This document shows, piece after piece, positions 41,315 to 49,718 of a stretch of 64,000 bases of DNA. Every line of letters begins with the position of its first letter. Position 1 is the stretch's first letter. Made by a program: the position numbers and the translations under genes. This stretch comes from PALSA-693 sp963780345 (GTDB taxonomy: Bacteria > Actinomycetota > Acidimicrobiia > Acidimicrobiales > Palsa-688): NCBI GenBank assembly GCA_963780345.1, contig CAWABU010000006.1, forward strand, positions 1,116,001 to 1,180,000, given 5' to 3'. A model generated the notes under the pieces. That model worked only from the letters and a program-made list of their open reading frames with translations. It did no database searches and was not told the DNA's origin.

Positions 41315-42559
41315 TTAGCGCCAGCTCTGGCTGGTCGGCTGACGTGACGTGACGCCGTCAGCCTCAAGCGTGGCGAGTTCTTCCTCAGATAGGCCGAGCA
41401 ACTCCCGTAACACCTCGTCGGTGTGCTGGCCGAACAACGGCGGAGGGCACGATGGGCCGCCCGGTGTTGACGTCAGGCGGACGACCGGTCCAGGGATGTA
41501 GTTTGGATCAATCTCCGGGCGCTCGATCAGGTGGTAGAAGTGGCGCGCCCACAGGTGGTCGTCGGCCATCAACCGTGAAGGGGTCATGACGACCGCCGCC
41601 GGCACGCCCTCGGCTTGGCACGCCCTGACGACCTCCTCGGCGCGGCGTTCAGCCGTCCAGGCGCCGATCGCGGACTCGAGACGATCCACTGAATCGCTTC
41701 GCCCGGTCACCGTCGAGAGTTCGACGTCGGCGGCAAGCTGAGCCCCCGTGACGCCCATAGCCCGGCACAAACCGATCCACTCGGCGTCGGAGGTGACAGC
41801 TACCGTCACCCACTCTCCGTCGGGTTGGCACGCAAACGCGCCCTGCGGCACGCATCCGGGTCGTCGGTTGCCGCGGCGGCCGGCCGTACGGCCTTGACTG
41901 AGCTGGGCGTCCACCAGCTCTCCTCCGATCAGATCGGTCAGCACCTCACACTGGCTGAGGTCGATGAACTCGCCCACGCCGGTCTTCTCGCGCCGCTCGA
42001 GGGCGGCGACCACGGCCAACGCCCCTATGGCGCCGGCCAACGCGTCAGTGACCGGCTGACCGACCGCCTCTGGTGGTCCGCCGGGCACGCCGTTGAGATA
42101 GGTGAGGCCGGAGACCTGCTCGGTAGGAAAGGCGAACGCCGAGAAGTCGCGCCACGGGCCGGTACCGCCAAATCCCGACAGGGCAATCATCACGATGCGA
42201 TCGTTGACTTCACGGAGCTGCTCATAGGCCAGACCGAAACTTGCCATCACTCGGGGCGTGTAGTTCTCGACCACGACGTCGCAGACCGCGGCGAGACGCA
42301 GGAATATCTCTCGTCCGGCCGACGTCCGCAGATCGAGGGACAGCCCCTTCTTGTTGCGATTAATAGCCAACCAAATCGGGTTGCGTTCGTAGGCGCGGTC
42401 ATCAACCAGGCCGCCGCCGCCCCGCCAGCCATCGAGCCGGTCGGCAGCCTCGATCTTGAGCACCTCGGCGCCGAAGTCACCCAGCACCATCGTCACGATC
42501 GGGCCGGCTTGCCACGCGGTCACGTCGAGTACCCGCACGCCGTCGAGTACTCCCCTCAA
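41315..42559 (-). CDS. CaiB/BaiF CoA-transferase, subunit with catalytic Asp
   Basis: 414 residues from TTG 42559, which overlaps the upstream stop (TTGA). The longer frame from 42739 overlaps the partner gene and is not used. It has LDGVRVLDVTAWQAGPIVTM, FGAEVLKIEAAD, LSLDLRTSAGREIFLRL and the active-site stretch VTDALAGAIGALAVVAAL with Asp172. It is directly downstream of a second CaiB protein with Glu in place of this Asp, so together they form another active/modified pair. Confidence 0.84.
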   Translation of the reverse strand: MRGVLDGVRVLDVTAWQAGPIVTMVLGDFGAEVLKIEAADRLDGWRGGGGLVDDRAYERNPIWLAINRNKKGLSLDLRTSAGREIFLRLAAVCDVVVENYTPRVMASFGLAYEQLREVNDRIVMIALSGFGGTGPWRDFSAFAFPTEQVSGLTYLNGVPGGPPEAVGQPVTDALAGAIGALAVVAALERREKTGVGEFIDLSQCEVLTDLIGGELVDAQLSQGRTAGRRGNRRPGCVPQGAFACQPDGEWVTVAVTSDAEWIGLCRAMGVTGAQLAADVELSTVTGRSDSVDRLESAIGAWTAERRAEEVVRACQAEGVPAAVVMTPSRLMADDHLWARHFYHLIERPEIDPNYIPGPVVRLTSTPGGPSCPPPLFGQHTDEVLRELLGLSEEELATLEADGVTSRQPTSQSWR

Positions 42560-43782
42560 GCCAACACACCCAACGCAGCGAGGGCGACCTGATCGGCCGC
42601 GGCGACGCCCAGCTCGTCGAGCACCTCGCCGGTTTGCTGGCCAACACTCGGCGCCGGCCGAAAGGCGGCGAAGGTGCCTGCACTGGCCCGGTAGAGCCGA
42701 CCGGGCAGGCGCAGGGGCCCGAGACGCGGATCGGTACACTCCAGCCAGTAGTCCCGCGCCCGATATTGCGGCGAGGCGAGCACCTCGGACGGCGACGGAA
42801 CGATCGAGATCGGCACCCGCATCGCCTGGCCGGCCTCGAACGTCGCCATCGCGGGCTTGTCAGCGAACCAGCTGCGGATCTCGCTCATGATCTCCTCCGC
42901 GGCCTCGGGGCGGGCGCGCAACGAGCTATTCGCCAGGTGCGGCCGTTCCAGCAGATCGCGTCGATCCATGAAACGGCACAGCGCCTCCCAGTGGCGCTGG
43001 GTGAGAATGCTCACGCCCAGATGACCATCGGCGCAGGCCACGATCATGAACGGGAATCGATCTCCGATCCGAACCTCATCGACACCGAGCCAGGCGAAGA
43101 GAGCGGTCGGAAAGGCCAACAGACTCAGCAACCCTTCCTGGCGGGGTACCTCGACGAGCTGCCCGACCCCGCTGGTCCGACGCCACCTCAGGGCCAGCGC
43201 GGCGCCGAGCGCGGCCAGGGTCCCCACCCCCAGCTCGCCGCACGAAGTGCCCGGCATCAACGGGGCGCGGTCCGGGTGTTGGGCGTTCCGGGTGAGCCAG
43301 CCCGACGCCGCCAGATCGCACAGTTCGCTCGATCGGTAATGGGCCTTCGGCCCCTCGAGTCCATAGGAGCTGAGCGCAACGACCACGAGCCCAGGATGGG
43401 CAGCCAGGAGAGCGTCGTAGCGAGCCCGGACTTCCGGCGGCGGGCCCAGCACGCCGTCGTCGATAACCACGTCGACCCGGCCGGCGAGCCGCTCAAACAG
43501 AGCGCGACCGGACGGCGTGGCTACGTTGAGAGCAATGGAACGCTTGCGGGCATCGAAATGGACGTGAGCACCCCCGGTCTCAAGGTCTGGTCGGTCATCG
43601 ACGAAGGGCCCGGTGGTCCGCACGACCGGCGGCCGCGCCCCGGACTCGACCTTGACGACGTCCGCACCGAGCTGGGATAGCAGGTGACCGCAATAGGCCC
43701 CGGCGAGGCCGGCGTCCAGCTCGAGCACCCGCACCCCCTCGAACGCCGGACCGGCCGTCCCGTTCGCGGGTTCAGCGCTCAC
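42556..43782 (-). CDS. CaiB/BaiF CoA-transferase-like subunit with Asp replaced by Glu
   Basis: 408 residues from GTG 43782. The family body is clear (FEGVRVLELDAGLAGAYCGH, LGADVVKVESG, IALNVATPSGRALFERLAG). In the active-site region (CGELGVGTLAALGAALAL) the catalytic Asp position holds Glu183. Glu could in theory form the anhydride but is not usual in the family, so a non-catalytic or altered role beside the downstream subunit is likely. It heads the minus-strand operon that ends with the hot-dog gene. Confidence 0.82.
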   Translation of the reverse strand: MSAEPANGTAGPAFEGVRVLELDAGLAGAYCGHLLSQLGADVVKVESGARPPVVRTTGPFVDDRPDLETGGAHVHFDARKRSIALNVATPSGRALFERLAGRVDVVIDDGVLGPPPEVRARYDALLAAHPGLVVVALSSYGLEGPKAHYRSSELCDLAASGWLTRNAQHPDRAPLMPGTSCGELGVGTLAALGAALALRWRRTSGVGQLVEVPRQEGLLSLLAFPTALFAWLGVDEVRIGDRFPFMIVACADGHLGVSILTQRHWEALCRFMDRRDLLERPHLANSSLRARPEAAEEIMSEIRSWFADKPAMATFEAGQAMRVPISIVPSPSEVLASPQYRARDYWLECTDPRLGPLRLPGRLYRASAGTFAAFRPAPSVGQQTGEVLDELGVAAADQVALAALGVLA

Positions 43783-44064
43783 CGCTCACCGCTAAGGTGA
43801 TCGCCACGAAGGCGGGATCCGCCCGGGGCGCCCCCACCTGCCGCGGTCCTGGTCCTGCTCGTGTCCGGCCACCGAACGCGAAGTTAGTCGATGCTCACGG
43901 AGCAGTGCGACTCCCCTGACGGAGGGGAGTAGGTACATTCGTTTCACTTTCGAGCAACGATACGAAAATGGTGTCCGACGCCTGGGACGTCTCGCCCTCG
44001 TCAAGAAACCGACGCTTCGCAGGGTCGACGCTCCGTCGCAGCAACGCGGATGAGTGCGCTCGTC

Positions 44065-44508
44065 TCACTCCACACCACTATGGAGGCGTCGAACGGTATC
44101 GGCGTCGACGAGCTCAGTGAGGATGCCCATGGTCGATCGAGGATAGAAAAACGCGGCTCCTGCATTCGGTCCCATATCAATCTGCTCGAGCCCCCGTCCG
44201 CGCAGCTCGGCGGCATGCTCCTCCACGTCGTCGACCAGGTAGGCAATATGGTGCACGCTGGGGCCGCGCCGATCGAGCCACCGGCCCATCCCGGTCTGCC
44301 TGTCCCGGGGCAGGAGGAGTTCGAGCCGGGTGTCGCCCTCGCCCACCTTCACGAAGTAGATGTCGGCATTCTCCCTGGCCATATAGATGCCGTCCGGCAT
44401 CGGCGTGCGATACCCGTCCATGGTGAAGCCGAGCCGGTCAAGCAATAGATCGGTAGCTTCCTCGAAGGTTCGGGCCACGAGTCCGATATGGTCGATTCGC
44501 AAGATCAC
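44065..44508 (-). CDS. VOC family protein (methylmalonyl-CoA epimerase-like)
   Basis: 147 residues from GTG 44508. Two beta-alpha-beta-beta-beta units: ILRIDHIGLVARTFEEAT opens the first with a metal-binding His, TRLELLLP supplies a Glu, and VHHIAYLVDDVEEHAAELRG opens the second. This arrangement is that of methylmalonyl-CoA epimerase and related vicinal-oxygen-chelate proteins. With the CoA-transferases and carboxyltransferase-like genes nearby, an epimerase or dioxygenase role on an acyl-CoA path is plausible. Confidence 0.75.
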   Translation of the reverse strand: MILRIDHIGLVARTFEEATDLLLDRLGFTMDGYRTPMPDGIYMARENADIYFVKVGEGDTRLELLLPRDRQTGMGRWLDRRGPSVHHIAYLVDDVEEHAAELRGRGLEQIDMGPNAGAAFFYPRSTMGILTELVDADTVRRLHSGVE

Positions 44509-44639
44509 GGTCTCATCGCCTCCTGACTACGACCGCTGGCACCCACTGAGACACATGGGAGTGCCCCGGCTTCACCGCATGAGCAACCGGTTTGCTGTCT
44601 CACCGGACCACCGCAAATGGTCAACAGTATCCCCACCCC

Positions 44640-44835
44640 TCTCGTCAGGCCCCGCGTCTGGTCAGGCGGCCGGGCACCCGACTCTTTGGGGGGAGGAGCG
44701 CGGGCACCCGGCCGCGAACGCGTGTACTCCTCTTCGGGGTGTCGAAGGACCTCCTGGGTGCTCCCGTGTTCGACGAGTCCCTTGTACAAGACCACCACCC
44801 GGTGGCACGAACACGCGATGGGGGCGCTGACGTGA
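44640..44835 (-). pseudogene. Remnant of an OppD/OppF-type ABC ATPase C-terminus
   Basis: On the minus strand, from about 44835, the translation reads CHRVVVLYKGLVEHGSTQEV, then LRHPEEEYTRS. This matches the post-switch region of oligopeptide ABC ATPases (D-R-V-x-V-L-Y-K-G-x-x-V-E-x-G ... H-P-x-x-x-Y-T-R). No Walker A, signature or Walker B motif exists upstream, where the ABC-2 permease gene begins. The rest of the 44509-44929 gap shows nothing else. It looks like a relic of a lost transporter gene. Confidence 0.55.
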
Positions 44836-44929
44836 ACACCGACCGATCCGGACGGAACGACCTGGCTGGTACCCAACCCGAGGGCGGAGACGGGATGACC
44901 GGGATGGACCCAAGGCGAGGCGGCCCGGT

Positions 44930-45914
44930 TCAGCCGCGAATATTCAGCCGGCGAAAGACGCTCACCGCAACGACTGCGAGCACCACGATGGAACCGGCCA
45001 CGCCGAGCAGGCCCGAGACGTACCCCGGGTAACCGGCATGGCCGGGAAAGGCGTCGACCCAAAAGTGGTAGATGACATAACCATGGGAGCGGAACCGCAT
45101 CCAGCCGGACACCCACCATGCCAACGTCCACGGGGCGACGGCGGCCAGGTTGCCGGCGCAGGTGATCGAGGCCACCAGGATGCCGCTGGAAATGGCGAAC
45201 GCCCCGATCGTGTTCCGCACCACAACGGCAGTGGTGACTCCCAGGGTGGCAAAGACCGCAATGACAAGTGGCGCCCGGGTGGCGTCGGCGGCCACTGCCC
45301 ACCAGGCCGCCGACCACGACAGACCGGGATGACCGAGGGGGTAGGCCGCCTTGAGGATCGGGCTGAGCAGCGCCAGGGCGATCCAGTCGACTGCCACGAT
45401 GGCCATGGCTGCGAGCCACAGGCTGGCCGCCTTCGCAGCCAGGACCCGCCACCGACGTCCTTCCTGGGTCAGCACCGTCTTCATGGTGCGGCCGTTCCAT
45501 TCATTGGCAACGTGGCCGGCAGCGAGCAGCAGGATCAACAAGGCCCCCGGCAGTGAAGCCATGAACCCGACCGCCACCTTCCCGGCCGCCAAGGGTTGTT
45601 CGACCGGCAGGGCGTCCTGGCGATGGGCGTTGTGGCGGGAGTCGGGCGCCGCGGCCGCCTGCTGCCGGCGGTAGGCGTCGATCTGCAACTGGACGGCGAC
45701 GGCGCGCCGGCAGAGGGCGCCCGGAGGTAGCTGCAGGTCTTGGCAGGTGACGACCCGAGCCGGGGCCCGTGACTCCGGCGATTGACTCGTCGCCAGGTAG
45801 GCGTTGCGGACCCCCTGCCAGGCGAATGACGCGCTCGACGAGCACGGCGACGGCAAGCACACACCAAGTGAGCGGGCGGCGCAGCTTGGTCAGTTCAGCG
45901 CTCAGCAGGCGCAC
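44930..45914 (-). CDS. ABC-2 type transporter permease, interrupted by a frameshift
   Basis: The start (GTG 45914, MRLLSAELTKLRRPLTWCVL) lies in one frame. From about 45840 the sense continues in another (SSASFAWQGVRNAYLATSQS), through a GFMASLPGALLILLLAAGHV helix, EWNGRTMKTVLTQEGRRW and four further hydrophobic segments to RRLNIRG. The topology is that of ABC-2 permeases with an N-terminal helix, a large loop and five C-terminal helices. The shift needs one inserted or two deleted bases near 45840. The start overlaps the ATPase stop by 20 bases, so the two form an exporter operon. Confidence 0.68.
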
Positions 45915-46806
45915 CGTGGCCCCCCCGGGTCAGGGCCAAGAAGCGCTCTTCGAGGCTGAGATGGTCAGCCACGATGGCCGTGGCGTAGATACCGGCCCCA
46001 GCCAGGGACTGGTTGGCTGACCGTCCGTCGGTCCCGGCCACGATCAACGACCCGGGCGCCTCCCCTTCGGTGACCTCCAGCGGCGCCAAGGCCATCCTGG
46101 CCGCGGCCACCTCGTCAGCCTCGACGGTGATCCGCAGCCGGTCGGCGACCGCCGCGCCGTCTCTCCCGATGGCGCCCACCGATACCAGGCGGCCCCGGTC
46201 GATGACGGCCACCCGGTCGCACACAAGTTCCACCTCGCCCAGGAGGTGGCTCGAGAGAAGCACCGCCGTTCCCTGGTCGCCCAGCCGACGCAAAAACTCC
46301 CTCAGCTCGCGGATGCCGGCAGGGTCAAGCCCGTTGGCCGGCTCGTCGAGCAGCAGCAGGGCAGGCTTGCGCAGGATGGCCGCAGCGATCCCAAGACGCT
46401 GGCGCATCCCTTGCGAATAGGTGCCCACCTTGCGCCGGGCGGCAGCTGCCATGCCGACCGCATCCAGAGCGTCTTGGGCCGCACGTGGCGTCACGGCCGC
46501 CCCCTCGCAGGCGATCACGTCGAGATTCTGGCGGCCGGACATCCAAGGGTAGAAGGCCGGTTCTTCCACCAGGGCGCCGATCTCTGCCAGTCGCTGCGGG
46601 CAAGGCACTCGAGAGCCGAGCACCCAGGCCTGGCCGCCGTCGGGCTTCACCAGGCCGAGCAAGATCCGGATCACCGTGGTCTTCCCGGCGCCGTTGGGAC
46701 CAAGGAAACCAAACAACTCGCCCGTCTCGACTTGTAGGTCCACGCCGTCAACGACGGTCGTGCCTCCGTACAGTTTCGTCAGCCCGCGGCACTCCAACGC
46801 CAGCAC
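45895..46806 (-). CDS. ABC transporter ATP-binding protein (drug/antibiotic exporter type)
   Basis: 303 residues. GTG 46806 is chosen because TCCTCCTT (46816-46823) gives AAGGAGGA nine bases upstream, and similarity begins at ECRGLTKLYGGTTVVDGVDL. Walker A is GPNGAGKTTVIRILLGL, the signature YSQGMRQRLGIAAAI, Walker B LLLLDEPANGLDP and the switch LSSHLLGE. A short C-terminal domain follows. With the ABC-2 permease it forms an exporter like those for antimicrobial peptides. The divergent two-component system probably senses its substrate. Confidence 0.87.
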   Translation of the reverse strand: MLALECRGLTKLYGGTTVVDGVDLQVETGELFGFLGPNGAGKTTVIRILLGLVKPDGGQAWVLGSRVPCPQRLAEIGALVEEPAFYPWMSGRQNLDVIACEGAAVTPRAAQDALDAVGMAAAARRKVGTYSQGMRQRLGIAAAILRKPALLLLDEPANGLDPAGIRELREFLRRLGDQGTAVLLSSHLLGEVELVCDRVAVIDRGRLVSVGAIGRDGAAVADRLRITVEADEVAAARMALAPLEVTEGEAPGSLIVAGTDGRSANQSLAGAGIYATAIVADHLSLEERFLALTRGGHGAPAER

Positions 46807-46961
46807 CTTCAGTTGTCCTCCTTCGATGTCTTCGGCCGCCCCTGGGCCCAGGTTGATGATGAAGGTACGGGCTCGCCCTGCCATTGTCGCCACACCGCAT
46901 GGTGAAATCGGAGCAGCTCCGGATCCCCCCGCGGGAGGAGCGCAGATCACCCCGCGAAAGG

Positions 46962-48149
46962 ATGACAAGCCCCGCCCGACCCATCTACCCTCGACCCGTG
47001 GTCCACGAGTCGGACAAGCTCGGCCCCTGGGTGCGCGCCCATCCGTTGATCCTCGACACCTTGCTGGCCGGGATCGTCCTGGCCACCTTCGAGATGCCCG
47101 CCTTCGATCCCTACCGCCACGACGGCCACACCTGGTGGGCGTTCTGGGGGGTGCTGATCGCATTTCCGCTGCTGTGGCGGCGTCGGGCTCCCCTGACCGT
47201 GCTGGCGGTCACGCTCGCCGGCACGGTGGGTGGAATCCTGACCCGGTCGGGTCCCAACTGGGGGGTGCTGAGTCAGATCACGGCACTGCTGGGCCCGGCG
47301 TTGGCCCTGGGCACCTTGGCCTTAACGGCCGGCGCGCGGCGTTCGCAGACGGCGGCGGTGATAACCGCAGTGGCGGTCATGGGGGCGACCCAGTCGGCTC
47401 GGTCAGGAGCGCCCGACGTATTCGTCGCGCAGGGTATGGCCCTGGCCGCGAGTTGGCTGGTGGGCGAAGTGGTCCGGGCCCGAAGAAGCGAGGTCATGCT
47501 GCTGCAAGGCCGTATCGTCGACCAGGCGGCCCAGGCCGCCCGCGAGGAACGCAACCGCATCGCCCGGGAGCTCCACGATGTCGTGGCCCACCAGCTCAGC
47601 GTTATCGCTATCCAGTCCGGCGCCGCCCGCCTGGCTGCTGGCGACGGCCGGGATGTCACCGGCAACCTGGTTGCCATCGAGGGGGCAGCTGGCGAGGCGC
47701 TCACCGACCTGCGGAGCGCCCTCGGCGTGCTGCGCGCCGACAGTTCGGCCGGGGTGGCCCCGCAACCTCGTCTCGAGGAGCTGGATCGGCTCGCTGGCCG
47801 ACTCCGGGACGCAGGGCTCCCGCTCGAGATGACCACCACCGGCGACCTGGCGACAGTCCCCGTGGGCGTCTCGGTGTCGGCATTTCGCATTGTGCAGGAG
47901 GCCTTGACCAACGTGTTCAAGCACGCTGGCGCCGTCGCGACCAGAGTCCGGGTGGCGCGCACTCCCTCGGGCGTTGAGCTGGAGGTGTGCAACGACGCTC
48001 CGGCGGCCGCTGTCGCCGTTACCGTCACGCTCAACGGGCAGGGGCTGGTAGGCATGCGTGAGCGGATCGTTGCCTACCGGGGCCAACTTGATGCTGGACC
48101 GCTTCCGACTGGCGGGTTTGCCGTGCGGGCCCGAATCCCGCTGCCGTGA
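46962..48149 (+). CDS. NarL-type sensor histidine kinase
   Basis: 395 residues from ATG 46962 (a longer frame to 46884 exists). About four hydrophobic segments lie in the first 150 residues with little extracytoplasmic loop, suggesting an intramembrane sensor. The HisKA_3 dimerisation helix has RNRIARELHDVVAHQLSVIA with the phosphorylated His. The ATPase domain shows the N-box EALTNVFKHAG and the G-box GQGLVGMRERI. It phosphorylates the response regulator encoded next, whose start overlaps its stop (GTGA). The gene is divergent from the ABC exporter, a common pairing for envelope or antibiotic stress. Confidence 0.87.
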   Translation: MTSPARPIYPRPVVHESDKLGPWVRAHPLILDTLLAGIVLATFEMPAFDPYRHDGHTWWAFWGVLIAFPLLWRRRAPLTVLAVTLAGTVGGILTRSGPNWGVLSQITALLGPALALGTLALTAGARRSQTAAVITAVAVMGATQSARSGAPDVFVAQGMALAASWLVGEVVRARRSEVMLLQGRIVDQAAQAAREERNRIARELHDVVAHQLSVIAIQSGAARLAAGDGRDVTGNLVAIEGAAGEALTDLRSALGVLRADSSAGVAPQPRLEELDRLAGRLRDAGLPLEMTTTGDLATVPVGVSVSAFRIVQEALTNVFKHAGAVATRVRVARTPSGVELEVCNDAPAAAVAVTVTLNGQGLVGMRERIVAYRGQLDAGPLPTGGFAVRARIPLP

Positions 48150-48823
48150 CGATCCGGGTGGTGATCGCCGACGACCAGGCCCTCGTGCGCTCCGGTCTGG
48201 CGATGATCCTGGAGACCGATCCCGAGATAGAGGTCGTCGGCGAGGCCCACGACGGGACCAGCGCCGTAGCCGCCGTCGAGAGACTCCGCCCCGACGTGGC
48301 CCTCCTGGATATCCGTATGCCTGGCGCCGACGGCCTGACCGCGGCAGCCGCCATCGCGGCCAACCCGAAGACCTCCGCCTGCCGGGTAGTGATGCTAACT
48401 ACGTACGACTTGGACGAATATCTGTTCGAGGCCCTACACGCTGGGGCGGCTGGCTTCCTCCTCAAGGGCGTATCCCCCGAGGAGTTGATCCGGGGCATCC
48501 GCCAGGTGGCCGGCGGCGAATGCCTGCTCGCCCCCTCCGCCACCCGTCGGCTCATCGCCGAGTTCGTCGACTCCCGCCGAATGAGTGAGGACCCGGAGCC
48601 GGCCCGGCGCCTCCTTGGCACCTTGACCCCACGGGAGATAGATGTCCTCACGCTGATGGCCCGCGGTCACGCCAATAGCGAGATCGCCACCGACCTGATC
48701 GTCGGCGAGAACACGGTCAAGACCCACGTCGGACATATCCTCACCAAGCTCGGAGCCCGCGACCGCGTCCAGGCGGTGATCATCGCCTACCAGGCGGGCC
48801 TAACGGGCGTCCGTCACACCTGA
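48146..48823 (+). CDS. LuxR/NarL-family response regulator
   Basis: 225 residues from GTG 48146. The receiver has the acidic pair Asp9-Asp10, the phosphoacceptor Asp55 (ALLDIRMPG), Thr in VMLTTYD and Lys in GAAGFLLKG. The output domain is a LuxR HTH (LTPREIDVLTLMARGHANSE, then IATDLIVGENTVKTHVGHIL). It is coupled to the kinase gene and should control the divergent ABC exporter operon. Confidence 0.9.
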   Translation: MTIRVVIADDQALVRSGLAMILETDPEIEVVGEAHDGTSAVAAVERLRPDVALLDIRMPGADGLTAAAAIAANPKTSACRVVMLTTYDLDEYLFEALHAGAAGFLLKGVSPEELIRGIRQVAGGECLLAPSATRRLIAEFVDSRRMSEDPEPARRLLGTLTPREIDVLTLMARGHANSEIATDLIVGENTVKTHVGHILTKLGARDRVQAVIIAYQAGLTGVRHT

Positions 48824-48841
48824 TGAGTCACGCCGCGGACT

Positions 48842-48911
48842 AAATGCCGATCACCCCAGGCCGGTGCTGTGGGGTCGCCACCCCACAATCGTCAATCCCC
48901 AACCGGCATTT
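48842..48911. terminator. Nested inverted repeats downstream of the response regulator
   Basis: An inner hairpin TGTGGGGT-CGCC-ACCCCACA (48868-48887) has a perfect 8-bp stem and a 4-base loop. It is enclosed by a second perfect 8-bp repeat, AAATGCCG (48842-48849) and CGGCATTT (48904-48911). The element follows the stop at 48823 by 18 bases and has no T tract. The remaining bases to the UspA start at 49150 show no gene. It may be a terminator for the two-component operon or a small structured RNA. Confidence 0.5.
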
Positions 48912-49149
48912 CTCGGGGAACAGAAGCAAGCAGGTACGTCTCGAGTCGGATATGAACGTCGCTGGTCAACCTTGGGAAGTCTGAGGGGCGACCGGGCCGA
49001 AATCCTCGGCAGCTCTCGTCGCCTCGTCAAGTGATTCGTCGGACAAGTTCACTCGACAGCCAATTCCCGGTCCTGAGCAAAGGTAAGGGCCTGATGGATG
49101 AACCTGCGTTGCTAGAGTCTCGACTGCTGGTCTAAGGATGAGGTGGGTC

Positions 49150-49644
49150 ATGACAAGTGGTGGCTCCGTCAGCGAGTCCGCCCAGAGCGCTTCCCGGGTG
49201 GTGGTAGGAGTAGACGGCTCGCCCACCGCCATGCGCGCTCTGGCCTGGGCCGCCCAAGAAGCGCGCCTGCGTCACGCCACCCTCGAGGTCGTGCACGTCG
49301 ATACGTTCCGACCCGAAGTCAGCAATCTGTTTGGAGGCGATCTTCTTGGCCGCGAGAGCGCAGTCCTGGATCGAGCCGTTACTCGTGCCAAGCAGCTTGA
49401 ACCGGACGTTGTCGTCACCGGACGATTGTGTGAACCGCCGACGGCGAAGGCGCTGGTGGGCGCCAGCGCGGGTGCGGAAATGCTGGTGGTGGGCTCCCGG
49501 GGCCTGAGCGGGTTCAAGGAGTTGACCATCGGTTCGGTCAGCATCGCCTGCCTCCACCAGGCGCGATGTCCGTTCGTCGTCATCCGCCCCCAAACGGAGG
49601 ACACGGAAGGCATGGCCGGGCGGGGCGCCGATCTGACTGTTTGA
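49150..49644 (+). CDS. Universal stress protein (UspA family)
   Basis: 164 residues from ATG 49150 (ATG 49138 in the same frame is possible). One Usp domain: VVVGVDGSPTAMRALAWAAQ at the start, then the ATP-binding G-x2-G-x9-G-(S/T) motif in GSRGLSGFKELTIGSVS and a final CPFVVIRP. A shortened middle section lacks part of the usual second helix. It lies upstream of the P-type ATPase gene with a 50-base gap that holds the ATPase leader frame. A link to ion or energy stress is possible. Confidence 0.85.
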   Translation: MTSGGSVSESAQSASRVVVGVDGSPTAMRALAWAAQEARLRHATLEVVHVDTFRPEVSNLFGGDLLGRESAVLDRAVTRAKQLEPDVVVTGRLCEPPTAKALVGASAGAEMLVVGSRGLSGFKELTIGSVSIACLHQARCPFVVIRPQTEDTEGMAGRGADLTV

Positions 49645-49694
49645 CCGGAACAAGCCCGCGGGGTCGAGCGATGGCCTATCTTCACAGGAGGTCA

Positions 49695-49718
49695 ATGGTC
49701 GATCTCACGATGGCATGA
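49695..49718 (+). CDS. Seven-codon leader frame before the P-type ATPase
   Basis: AGGAGG at 49687-49692 is followed, two bases later, by an ATG that reads MVDLTMA and stops at TGA 49716-49718. That stop overlaps the ATPase ATG at 49715 (ATGA). The ATPase start has no ribosome site of its own, so its translation is probably coupled to this tiny frame. The spacing from AGGAGG to ATG 49695 is short, so the internal ATG at 49710 or the ATPase ATG may also be reached. Confidence 0.4.
   Translation: MVDLTMA

Noticed and set aside
46676..47977. A 433-codon plus-strand frame across the ABC ATPase and kinase region
   Set aside because: Ser/Pro/Arg/Gly-rich shadow of two well-supported genes with no recognisable domain.
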